A stretch of 64,000 bases of DNA from an uncultured Bacteroides sp. (GTDB taxonomy: Bacteria > Bacteroidota > Bacteroidia > Bacteroidales > Bacteroidaceae), in assembly GCA_937890825.1 (NCBI GenBank), contig CALADS010000038.1, positions 69,717 through 133,716 on the forward strand. The letters run 5' to 3'. The position numbers and the translations under genes are program-made. The notes under the pieces are model-generated. The model did not search any database. It saw only the letters and a list, made by a program, of their open reading frames with translations, and was not told where the DNA came from. Of the stretch, positions 17,033-24,875 are shown in pieces. How positions within the stretch are numbered: the stretch's first letter is position 1; the number at the start of each line of letters is the position of its first letter.

Positions 17033-17091
17033 CATCAAAGATATTTTTTTTAATAGTTAATTAATAATTAAGTTTAACAAAAAACTGACTT

Positions 17092-19776
17092 ATGAGAAAA
17101 CATCTAATTCAATTCCTGTTAGTGAGTGTGCTGTCGGTATTTAGTGCCGTAGCATTTGCACAGACTACAGTGAAAGGTCAGCTTGTCGATGCAGAGACAG
17201 GTGAGCCTTTGGTGGGTGCCGCCGTTATGGTAGAAGGTACTTCGCAAGGTACAGTGACCGACATTGACGGTTACTTCACGCAGCAAGCTAAGGCAGGTGC
17301 CAACTTGTTGTTCAAGTATGTAGGCTATAAAGATTTGAAGAAACAGGTGCCTTCCAAGGGTGCCAATGTTGATTTGGGTGTTGTGGAAATGCATCCTGAT
17401 GCAGTGATGCTGGCCGACGTTACGATTACTTCTTCCATTGCAGTGGCACGCAAGACTCCGGTGGCTGTAGCTACTCTTACTCCGGCTTTCATTGAAGAAA
17501 AACTCGGTACGCAGGAATTTCCTGAATTGCTGAAAGCCACTCCAGGTGTATATGTAACCAAAGAAGGTGGTGGTTTCGGTGATGCCAAGACGCGTATTCG
17601 CGGTTTCCAGAGCGAGAACGTGGCCATGATGATTAATGGTGTACCGATGAACGGTATGGAAAATCAGAAGGTATACTGGTCTAACTGGTCCGGTTTGTCC
17701 GACGTAACCAGTTCTATGCAGGTACAGCGTGGCTTGGGTGCCAGCAAGGTGTCTTCACCTGCCGTAGGTGGTTCTATCAATATCATCACCAAGAGTACAG
17801 ATGCCAAGAAAGGCGGTTTTGTATCTTACAGTATGGGTAATGATGGTTACAACAAGATTCTTTTCAGTGTATCTTCCGGTTTGACTAAAGACGGATGGGC
17901 TTTCACTTTGCTGGGTGGTAAGACTTGGGGTGACGGCTATATTCAAGGTACGGATTTCGAAGGTTACAATTATTTTGCCAGTTTGGCTAAACGCTTTAAT
18001 GATAATCATCAGTTGTCATTGACAGTGTTCGGTGCTCCTCAATGGCATAACCAACGTAATTATAATAACGCCTTAAGTATCAAGGAATGGCAACGCGTTC
18101 AAAAATATATGGGCGAAAAGAGTCCGTATCGCTATAACCCGACCTTCGGTTATCGCAAGGGGCAGGCATACAACTCTAGCCGCAATGCTTACCATAAGCC
18201 GCAGATTTCTTTGAATCACCTGTGGCAGATTGACTATAAATCCAGCTTGAGTACTGCGCTCTATGCTTCTATCGGACGTGGTAACGGTTACAGCGGTACG
18301 GGTACTTCGGCTTTCCGTAGCGGATGGTATGGAGCCAGCAACGGATATGTAAGTAGTGCTTATCGCAATGCCGATGGTACCTTTAATTACGATGCCATTG
18401 ATGAATTGAATATGGCCAGTACCACCGGTTCGCAGATGGTAATGGGTAAATCAATGAATAATCACGAATGGTATGGCTTGCTTTCAACCTATACCACTAA
18501 GTTTGGCGAACATTTCGATTTCTATGGTGGTGTGGATTTGCGCTACTACAAAGGCTTGCACCAGAATATCATCACGGATTTGTTTAGCGGTGAATATTTC
18601 ATTGATTCCAATCGTGATAAAGTGTTGGCTGCTAATAATGCAGCGGCAGCTAATCCGGAATTTGCCAAGCAGAAACTTACAGTAGGCGATGTGGTTTATC
18701 GCGATTACGATGGCTTTGTAATGTCTGAAGGTGCTTTTGCACAATTGGAATATAACCAGGATAAGTTGAGTGCTTTTGTATCAGGAGGTCTTTCTAATAC
18801 AAGCTACTGGCGTAAAGACCGCTTCTACTATGATGAAGCCCATGCTACCAGCAGCAAGAAGCATTATTTAGGCGGTAATATCAAGGGTGGTGCCAACTGG
18901 AACATTACGGATAATCACAACGTGTTCTTCAATGCTGGCTTTATCAGCCGTGCGCCGATGTTCGACACCTCTTTTATCAATTCACAGAACTCTCACGAGC
19001 GTAATCAGGATGCCAAGAATGAAAAGGTAATGTCTTTCGAAGTAGGCTATGGATTCCGTAGTAAATATTTGGCTGCTAATGTGAATGCTTATTATACTCA
19101 GTGGATGGATAAGAGCTTGTATGATAGTGGTACAGGACGCGACGGTAGCCGTTACACCATGAATATGACCGGTGCTAATGCCAAGCACATGGGTGTGGAA
19201 GTGGATTTTGAAGCCAAACCTGCACATTGGTTGAATATCAACGGTATGTTCTCTATCGGTGACTGGCGTTGGGATGGTGTGGCAACCGGATTCTATTTTA
19301 ACAATGAAGGACAGATGTACGATCCTAAGAACGAAGTGGTGGTGCCTGCCGATGCTGATCCGGAAAAATACCGTTACCAGATTCGTATGGATGATGTAAA
19401 TGTGGGTGGCTCTGCTCAAACAACAGCTTCGTTGGGAGTAACCGTACGTCCGATGAAAGGATTGCGTATCGGTATGGATTGGAACTTCGTCGCCCGTCTG
19501 TTTGCAGACTATGATATTGAAGCAGATGACGCTACTCCGGGTAAGGAATATCAAGTAAAGAGTCCTTGGAGAGTGCCTTCTTCTCATACATTTGACTTGA
19601 ATGCAGGCTATACATTCGATTTTGGAAAGGTATCTGCTACATTGAGTGGTAATGTAAACAACTTGTTCAATCAGGAATATATTGCCGATGCATGGGATGG
19701 ATCTACTTGGGAAGATTGTACCGTATTCTATGGTTTCGGACGTACATTCTCTGTAGGTTTGAAGTTCAGATTCTAA
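17092..19776 (+). CDS. TonB-dependent receptor paired with a secreted nuclease
   Basis: An 894-residue outer-membrane receptor. A signal peptide (MRKHLIQFLLVSVLSVFSAV, cleavage near AFA-Q) is followed by a carboxypeptidase-like domain (about 26-100, TVKGQLVDAETGEPLVGAAV), a plug with RIRGFQSENVAMMINGVPMN and GGSINIITKST, and a 22-strand-type barrel ending in KFRF. It is not a SusC: the SusC N-terminal signature and a SusD partner are absent. The next gene, 20 bp on, is a large OB-fold lipoprotein and the third gene is a non-specific nuclease. From that context I infer import of oligonucleotides or another product of nucleic-acid cleavage. Substrate is not demonstrated by the sequence. Confidence 0.9.
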   Translation: MRKHLIQFLLVSVLSVFSAVAFAQTTVKGQLVDAETGEPLVGAAVMVEGTSQGTVTDIDGYFTQQAKAGANLLFKYVGYKDLKKQVPSKGANVDLGVVEMHPDAVMLADVTITSSIAVARKTPVAVATLTPAFIEEKLGTQEFPELLKATPGVYVTKEGGGFGDAKTRIRGFQSENVAMMINGVPMNGMENQKVYWSNWSGLSDVTSSMQVQRGLGASKVSSPAVGGSINIITKSTDAKKGGFVSYSMGNDGYNKILFSVSSGLTKDGWAFTLLGGKTWGDGYIQGTDFEGYNYFASLAKRFNDNHQLSLTVFGAPQWHNQRNYNNALSIKEWQRVQKYMGEKSPYRYNPTFGYRKGQAYNSSRNAYHKPQISLNHLWQIDYKSSLSTALYASIGRGNGYSGTGTSAFRSGWYGASNGYVSSAYRNADGTFNYDAIDELNMASTTGSQMVMGKSMNNHEWYGLLSTYTTKFGEHFDFYGGVDLRYYKGLHQNIITDLFSGEYFIDSNRDKVLAANNAAAANPEFAKQKLTVGDVVYRDYDGFVMSEGAFAQLEYNQDKLSAFVSGGLSNTSYWRKDRFYYDEAHATSSKKHYLGGNIKGGANWNITDNHNVFFNAGFISRAPMFDTSFINSQNSHERNQDAKNEKVMSFEVGYGFRSKYLAANVNAYYTQWMDKSLYDSGTGRDGSRYTMNMTGANAKHMGVEVDFEAKPAHWLNINGMFSIGDWRWDGVATGFYFNNEGQMYDPKNEVVVPADADPEKYRYQIRMDDVNVGGSAQTTASLGVTVRPMKGLRIGMDWNFVARLFADYDIEADDATPGKEYQVKSPWRVPSSHTFDLNAGYTFDFGKVSATLSGNVNNLFNQEYIADAWDGSTWEDCTVFYGFGRTFSVGLKFRF

Positions 19777-19796
19777 TTTAATTTATTGCTTTGATT

Positions 19797-22376
19797 ATGA
19801 AGAAACAATATTGTATATATGGATTGTTTGCAGCTGCTCTGACATTGGGTGCCTGCGACTATAATGAAGACAATTTCCCCGGCTTCGATGAATTGGCTCA
19901 CCCGCAACATGTGTGGAGTGACACCATTACCTTGGCTGCCAACGATTACAAGAACGTAGCTGAATTGAAAGCCAATCAAGATCTGGCTTTGTCTAAAGAT
20001 CCGGAAGGAGGAAGTTACGAGGCTGCTTTAAAGGCGGTAAGTTCCAATAAATTTTTTACGGAAGATGCTCCGGCTGCGTGGTATCTGCCGGCATTCATCG
20101 CTCAAAAATACCCTTACATGGACAATAAGTCTAAGGTAACGGTACACTATAGCGAATTTGCCAATCTGCCTGATTATGTTACCAAGCTGGCAGGTGCTAA
20201 AAAATATACGCTCGACAGTGATGATTACAAGGTGGTTTGGGGAGAAGGACAGAACGTATCCTTTATATCGCCTTCTACAAAAGGTAAAATTGTTGAGGCT
20301 TTGAATGCAGGTATTTCTAAGCCTAAAGATGGTGAAGTACGTGTAGTAAGCTATGCTTGGTCTGATACAGAGCCTAGCTTTGGCGGTGGTGGAGGTACTC
20401 AGGAGCCGGAAGTTAATTATACTCCGATTAATCAGATCGCTTCTGAGGGTAAATATACGGCTAAAGGTACAGTAATAGCTGCCAATGCCAAGAGTTTCAT
20501 CATTCAGGATGGAACAGGTATGATGCGTGTTTACCGTGGTTACCTGCCTACAGTGTCTTTGGGCGACGTTGTAGAACTCGATGGTGATGTGGAAGCTAAG
20601 CAAGGTCTGTATCGCTTCCGTGCTAAGGCTAATGTCAAATACCTGGAGCGTGCAGCAGAATTCGCATATCCGGAAGCTAAAAAGGTGGATGCGGATTACT
20701 TTACCAATTACGGGAAGAACGTAACGATGGAGTATGTAACTTTTGAAGCGAAGTTGGTGAAAAGTGGCAAAAATAATAATTTGATTATTGAGGGTACTAC
20801 GATGCAACCTAGCCCTACAGACGCTCTTTTCTTGGATGAAAGCTACTATGATCAGCAGGTTGAGGTAACGGGGTATATGGCTGGACTGAGCGGTACTTCT
20901 TATCCTAACGTGTTTGTGACTTCTATCGTTAAGAAGGGAGAAGCAAACAGCCTTACTCCGATAGGCGCTGTTCAGTATGTTGAAGCAGGTAAAGAATACA
21001 GTGTACGGGGCGTTGTGACGGCTGTGAACCAGAAGAGTTTCATGTTGGCCGATGGCACAGGTAATGTGTTGGTGTATCTGAATGAGTTGCCTGAATTTGT
21101 TGTGGGCGATGTAGTAACCGTAACTGGTGAAGCTAATAAGCGTGATGGTGCTATTCAGTTAAAGAATATTTCCGCTAAGGCGAAGAATGGTATGAATGAA
21201 ACTGCTGTTAAGAGCATGGTAGCTCCGACTATTACACCCGAAGAGTTTGATGCTTGGGTGGCCGTGCCTCGTGTAGCGCATTTCTCTATTTCCGGTAAAA
21301 TGTCTATTTCAGATAATCCTAAGGGAGGGTATTACTTTAATGTCCTTCCTGGCTCTGCAAACTCTGTATCTTTGACATATGTAGATGATAAAAAATTTGA
21401 TATGTCATTGAATGACAAGAATGTCGTTTTGACAGGTTACATTCAGGGACAGCCTTACAATGGTAGAGTAAGCGTTATCTACACCGATGTGAAAGAGGCT
21501 GCTGCTGCATCAGTCTTTGGCTTGACTCGTGCTGCGGTTACTCCCAATACATCAGTTTTGTATGCTTATAATGGTGAGGCTAAAACATGGGAATTGTTTA
21601 AAGAATCAGGTGTAGATGTAAGTGTATTGCAGCCATCTGATTACGATCAAATGGGAAGTTCTTATGTTAGCAAGCCGGCAGAGTCCTTGCCTATATACCT
21701 TGCTAAAAACTACCCGTATGCTAAGCCGGATGATGTAGCTGCTGTGGTTTACGCTAATGATAAAAATGATAGTGACAAGCTGAGTGCTACAGAATTTAAG
21801 TTTGATGGCAGTGCTTGGGTGATGACTAGCGAAGCCTCTCCGGCTATGATGACTTTCCAAAAAGCAGAAGGTGAATGGATAGAAGCTCGTGTATACCTGG
21901 AAGCATCGTTTGATGGCTCTGACGGTGGTTTCAAACCTGATGATATTCTTCTTCCGGGAAATAGCAGTTATGTATGGAAACTTGACAAATTTGGATATTG
22001 GAAAGGATCCGGCTTTGTAGGGGGCAATAAGGCTGCTGAAAGTTATCTGGTATCACCTGAATTAGATCTTTCAAAGGCCAGTATGCCTGTATTGGTATTT
22101 GACTGTGCTATAAATTTCTTAGCAGGTAATGAATTGAAGGATTTCTTTAATCTTGTGGTGGCTGAAGACTATACTGAAGGCAAGGCTGCTGAAGCTAGTT
22201 GGAAGAAACTGCAAGTACAAGGATGGCCCGAGGGTACCAGTTGGGATTTCTCAACAGTTGAGCCGATTGACTTGACACAATTTGCAGGTAAGAAGATTCG
22301 TATTGCATTCCATTATAAGAGCACTGATTCAGCTGCTCCTACTGTAGAAATCAAGAATCTTTCTGTGAAAGAATAA
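19797..22376 (+). CDS. Surface lipoprotein with OB-fold repeats and a jelly-roll C-domain
   Basis: About 859 residues with a lipoprotein signal peptide (lipobox L-G-A-C, Cys20). The ATG at 19797 is used, not the TTG six bases earlier. Residues about 205-300 and 395-465 are two OB-fold-like units (GKYTAKGTVIAANAKSFIIQ and EYSVRGVVTAVNQKSFMLAD, each followed by a D-G-T-G turn), similar to the extracellular OB-folds of YhcR-type nucleases. An earlier module (about 30-190) containing YLPAFIAQKYPYMD appears again near 625-660 as IYLAKNYPYAKPDD, suggesting duplication. The C-terminus (about 720-859) resembles a choice-of-anchor J/cleaved adhesin domain. The role inferred is capture of nucleic acid at the surface for the adjacent receptor. 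Confidence 0.75.
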   Translation: MKKQYCIYGLFAAALTLGACDYNEDNFPGFDELAHPQHVWSDTITLAANDYKNVAELKANQDLALSKDPEGGSYEAALKAVSSNKFFTEDAPAAWYLPAFIAQKYPYMDNKSKVTVHYSEFANLPDYVTKLAGAKKYTLDSDDYKVVWGEGQNVSFISPSTKGKIVEALNAGISKPKDGEVRVVSYAWSDTEPSFGGGGGTQEPEVNYTPINQIASEGKYTAKGTVIAANAKSFIIQDGTGMMRVYRGYLPTVSLGDVVELDGDVEAKQGLYRFRAKANVKYLERAAEFAYPEAKKVDADYFTNYGKNVTMEYVTFEAKLVKSGKNNNLIIEGTTMQPSPTDALFLDESYYDQQVEVTGYMAGLSGTSYPNVFVTSIVKKGEANSLTPIGAVQYVEAGKEYSVRGVVTAVNQKSFMLADGTGNVLVYLNELPEFVVGDVVTVTGEANKRDGAIQLKNISAKAKNGMNETAVKSMVAPTITPEEFDAWVAVPRVAHFSISGKMSISDNPKGGYYFNVLPGSANSVSLTYVDDKKFDMSLNDKNVVLTGYIQGQPYNGRVSVIYTDVKEAAAASVFGLTRAAVTPNTSVLYAYNGEAKTWELFKESGVDVSVLQPSDYDQMGSSYVSKPAESLPIYLAKNYPYAKPDDVAAVVYANDKNDSDKLSATEFKFDGSAWVMTSEASPAMMTFQKAEGEWIEARVYLEASFDGSDGGFKPDDILLPGNSSYVWKLDKFGYWKGSGFVGGNKAAESYLVSPELDLSKASMPVLVFDCAINFLAGNELKDFFNLVVAEDYTEGKAAEASWKKLQVQGWPEGTSWDFSTVEPIDLTQFAGKKIRIAFHYKSTDSAAPTVEIKNLSVKE

Positions 22377-22392
22377 TTTATCGAATTTAAAG

Positions 22393-22428
22393 AAGGAGCT
22401 GGGGAGAAATGTTTTTTCCAGCTCCTTT
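22393..22428 (+). terminator. Hairpin between the lipoprotein and nuclease genes
   Basis: A 10-bp stem (22393-22402 with 22418-22427) and 15-nt loop is followed by a weak T-rich tail. It probably acts as a partial terminator that sets the nuclease level below that of the lipoprotein. Confidence 0.55.
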
Positions 22429-22456
22429 ATTGTTCAAATTAATAGTTTCTTATCAA

Positions 22457-23764
22457 ATGAAATTCAGAAAATATTATTTCATGTTTTTGCTGGCTGTGAG
22501 CCTTGGCTTCACAGCTTGTAATGATGACTCGGATGTACCTGCTAACGGTTATATCGAAATGACACAGGAGGGTTCTTCCACCTTTATCTTGAAAGGTTAC
22601 AACAGCCCGTCAGAGGGGTATAATGTGTTTAAACCCGAAGGCTTTGGTAAACCATTTTATTTAAAAGATAAAAAGTTTGTAGGCAGCGCATGGAGCTTTG
22701 TTAAAACAGAAGGTAATCAACTTTCTTCTATGGGTGAAAAACCGGCAGATGATGCTTGGCAAAGTACCGCGGATATAATGGAAGGAGCCGCTTATTGGGC
22801 AAAGTTTAAAGGTACTCGTAATTTGGTCTATATAAAGATGCGTGTGGCCTATATCTGGGAAAATAATGTAGGCTTGGAATACGTAAATGCAGGAGAGGAA
22901 AATCGTGACCTGTCAGAGAATCTGAATGCTAATCAGCCTGTAGGCGACAAGACCTCTATGACTGCGTTGGAAATTCCGGCTTTGAATCCAGAACATCTTT
23001 ATGCTGATTATTTTGTGAACTATGAAAACCGCAATATTCAGAACTTTGCGTTGGAGTATGTGGCTGATATGAAGCATTCTTCTTGGGTAGCTTTCAGTTT
23101 TGATGCGATAACTAGTCAGGATAACGTACAACGAGAAAATATTTGGGAACAGGATGACCCCAATATAGATAACTCTATCGAAGTGACGGAATCAATGCAT
23201 AAAAGTGACGGTTATGATAAAGGTCATTTGGTAGCTAGTGAAGATCGTGTGTATTCAGCAGATGCCAATAGACAGACATTCTACTATGCAAATATTTCTC
23301 CGCAGATTGGTTCTTTCAACGGAAAGTATTGGGCTGCGTTAGAAAAACGAGTGCAGACCTGGGGCCGTTCTACGCAGCAAAATGTGTATGATAAGGTTTA
23401 TCTTACTAAAGGTGGTACGTTGAATAAGTTATTGACTAATTTCACAGGTACAGTGATGGCTAATGATAAACAGTACCCTACAACAGATGAATTTGGTAAA
23501 ACTAAGCATGGATTGGCCGTACCGGCTTATTATTTTATGGCTATCTTATCTGAAAAAGACGGCAATTACCATGCTGTTGGTTTTTATGTTCCGCATACAG
23601 AAACTCTTCCGCAAAATCCTACTGCCGGTGATTTTCAAGTGTACGCAGTAACTATCGACAAGTTGGAGGAAGAAACAGGTATTGATTTCTTCTGTAATCT
23701 GCCCGATGTGATTGAAGATGAAGTAGAAGCTTCTCTCAATTTCTCAGATTGGAACTGGAATTAA
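22457..23764 (+). CDS. DNA/RNA non-specific endonuclease, lipoprotein
   Basis: A 435-residue NucA/Serratia-nuclease-family enzyme (PF01223 type). I chose ATG 22457, which yields a lipoprotein signal (FLLAVSLGFTAC, Cys21); the longer frame starts inside a hairpin. The catalytic core is in the C-terminal half: D254-K-G-H257 (the DRGH motif with His257 as general base), then A-N-I-S-P-Q, the metal-ligand Asn288 in F-N-G-K-Y-W, and Glu296. An N-terminal domain of about 190 residues, part beta-sandwich in appearance, is not recognised. It should cut single- and double-stranded DNA and RNA outside the inner membrane. With the preceding genes it forms a receptor-binder-nuclease set. Confidence 0.9.
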   Translation: MKFRKYYFMFLLAVSLGFTACNDDSDVPANGYIEMTQEGSSTFILKGYNSPSEGYNVFKPEGFGKPFYLKDKKFVGSAWSFVKTEGNQLSSMGEKPADDAWQSTADIMEGAAYWAKFKGTRNLVYIKMRVAYIWENNVGLEYVNAGEENRDLSENLNANQPVGDKTSMTALEIPALNPEHLYADYFVNYENRNIQNFALEYVADMKHSSWVAFSFDAITSQDNVQRENIWEQDDPNIDNSIEVTESMHKSDGYDKGHLVASEDRVYSADANRQTFYYANISPQIGSFNGKYWAALEKRVQTWGRSTQQNVYDKVYLTKGGTLNKLLTNFTGTVMANDKQYPTTDEFGKTKHGLAVPAYYFMAILSEKDGNYHAVGFYVPHTETLPQNPTAGDFQVYAVTIDKLEEETGIDFFCNLPDVIEDEVEASLNFSDWNWN

Positions 23765-23793
23765 AGTACATATCTGCTAGTTAGCATACAATG

Positions 23794-23827
23794 AAGGGAG
23801 TGCGTGAATCATGCACTCCCTTTTTTT
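23794..23827 (+). terminator. Rho-independent terminator of the nuclease locus
   Basis: A 10-bp stem AAGGGAGTGC/GCACTCCCTT (23794-23803, 23813-23822) ends in a run of seven T, 30 bp after the nuclease stop. Confidence 0.9.
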
Positions 23828-23862
23828 CATCTGTAAAGCTACGAATATTCTTAATTCCTTCA

Positions 23863-23894
23863 TTTGTTTAATCAGAAGATTCTGTTTACATTTG
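23863..23894 (+). promoter_or_regulatory. Promoter of the PD-(D/E)XK nuclease gene
   Basis: A textbook Bacteroidetes promoter: -33 TTTG (23863-23866), 20-bp spacer, -7 TACATTTG (23887-23894). It overlaps the upstream part of the open frame and fixes the start codon at 23918. Confidence 0.8.
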
Positions 23895-23917
23895 TAGAAA
23901 AGAAAAATCTCGGGGAT

Positions 23918-24847
23918 ATGGAAAAAGAAAGATACATTCGTTTCGACTGGGCCATGAAGCGTATGCTTCGGGATAAGGCTAACTTTGCTGTGCTTGAAGG
24001 GCTTCTGACTGTGCTGCTAGGTGAGAAAATCACAATTATAGAGTTGCTGGAAAGCGAAAGTAACCAGCTGACTGCTGATGATAAATTCAACAGGGTGGAC
24101 ATCAAGGCCAAGGACAGCAAGGGGGAAATCATCATTGTGGAGGTGCAGAACACGCGAGAGATTTATTACCTGGAGCGCATCCTCTATGGAGTGGCTAAGG
24201 CGGTGACTGAACATATCTCTTTGGGTAGTTCTTATCAAGAGGTCAAGAAGGTGATTTCTATCAGCATCCTGTATTTTGACATCGGTAAGGGCAGTGATTA
24301 TTTGTATCATGGCTATTCAAAGTTTGTAGGGGTGCATACGCACGATGAATTATTGGTTACTACGAAAGAGCGGGATGTGATAACTCGTAAATCTCCTAAG
24401 GATATTTTTCCTGAGTATTATCTGATTCGGGTGAATGAATTTAATCAGGTGGCCCGTACTCCGCTTGAAGAATGGATTTCTTATTTGAAGACCGGTGAGA
24501 TTCGCCAAGATGATTCTGCGCCCGGTTTGCCGGAGGCTCGCGAACGCTTGCGCTATTACAATATGCAACCTGCCGAACGTCATGCATACGATGAGCATCT
24601 GAGTGCAATCATGATTCAGAACGATGTGCTGGATACTGCTAAAATAGAAGGTCGTGCGGAAGGTCGTGCGGAAGGTCGTGCGGAAGGCCGTGCGGAAGGT
24701 CGTGCGGAAGGTCGTGCAGAAGGTCGTGCAGAAGGTCGTGCGGAAGAAAAAATGGAAATTGCACGTAAGATGAAAGCAGCGAATATGGAAGTAACAGTCA
24801 TTGCTTCTATTTCAGGTCTTTCTGTAGAAGAAGTTAATAACTTGTAG
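23918..24847 (+). CDS. Rpn/PD-(D/E)XK nuclease-family protein with EGRA repeats
   Basis: About 309 residues. The N-terminal two thirds are the PD-(D/E)XK nuclease family often named transposase_31/Rpn: RYIRFDWAMKRMLRDKANFA is the family start, and D-I-K-A-K-D followed by I-I-V-E-V-Q-N supplies the acidic and E-x-Q catalytic core. Residues about 246-276 are eight exact G-R-A-E tetrapeptides encoded by 12-bp DNA repeats, then a helical tail ending in SISGLSVEEVNNL. Members of this family promote recombination or act as nucleases, are common in many copies in Bacteroides, and often end in such variable repeats. The start is set by the promoter at 23863-23894. Confidence 0.82.
   Translation: MEKERYIRFDWAMKRMLRDKANFAVLEGLLTVLLGEKITIIELLESESNQLTADDKFNRVDIKAKDSKGEIIIVEVQNTREIYYLERILYGVAKAVTEHISLGSSYQEVKKVISISILYFDIGKGSDYLYHGYSKFVGVHTHDELLVTTKERDVITRKSPKDIFPEYYLIRVNEFNQVARTPLEEWISYLKTGEIRQDDSAPGLPEARERLRYYNMQPAERHAYDEHLSAIMIQNDVLDTAKIEGRAEGRAEGRAEGRAEGRAEGRAEGRAEGRAEEKMEIARKMKAANMEVTVIASISGLSVEEVNNL
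24650..24745 (+). repeat. Coding minisatellite, 8 x 12 bp
   Basis: Eight tandem copies of GGTCGTGCGGAA with single-base variants in copies 4, 6 and 7. They encode G-R-A-E repeats inside the PD-(D/E)XK protein. Copy number changes would keep the reading frame. Confidence 0.95.
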
Positions 24848-24875
24848 GAACAGGGAATGAATAACTCTAATAAGT

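Noticed and set aside
18982..19587. 201-residue minus-strand frame
   Set aside because: Antisense to the TonB receptor; His/Thr/Ile-rich shadow composition.
20028..20807. 259-residue minus-strand frame
   Set aside because: It is antisense to the OB-fold lipoprotein gene, with shadow-like composition and no motif.
17092..22376. SusC/SusD polysaccharide utilisation locus
   Set aside because: The receptor lacks SusC features, the lipoprotein is not SusD-like (no TPR helices), and no glycoside hydrolase is present.
24650..24745. Possible CRISPR-like array
   Set aside because: The 12-bp units are directly joined with no spacers, lie in a coding frame and encode G-R-A-E repeats.
23918..24847. 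Mobile element (transposase_31 name)
   Set aside because: No terminal inverted repeats or target duplications; the family is nuclease-like and usually not an insertion sequence.
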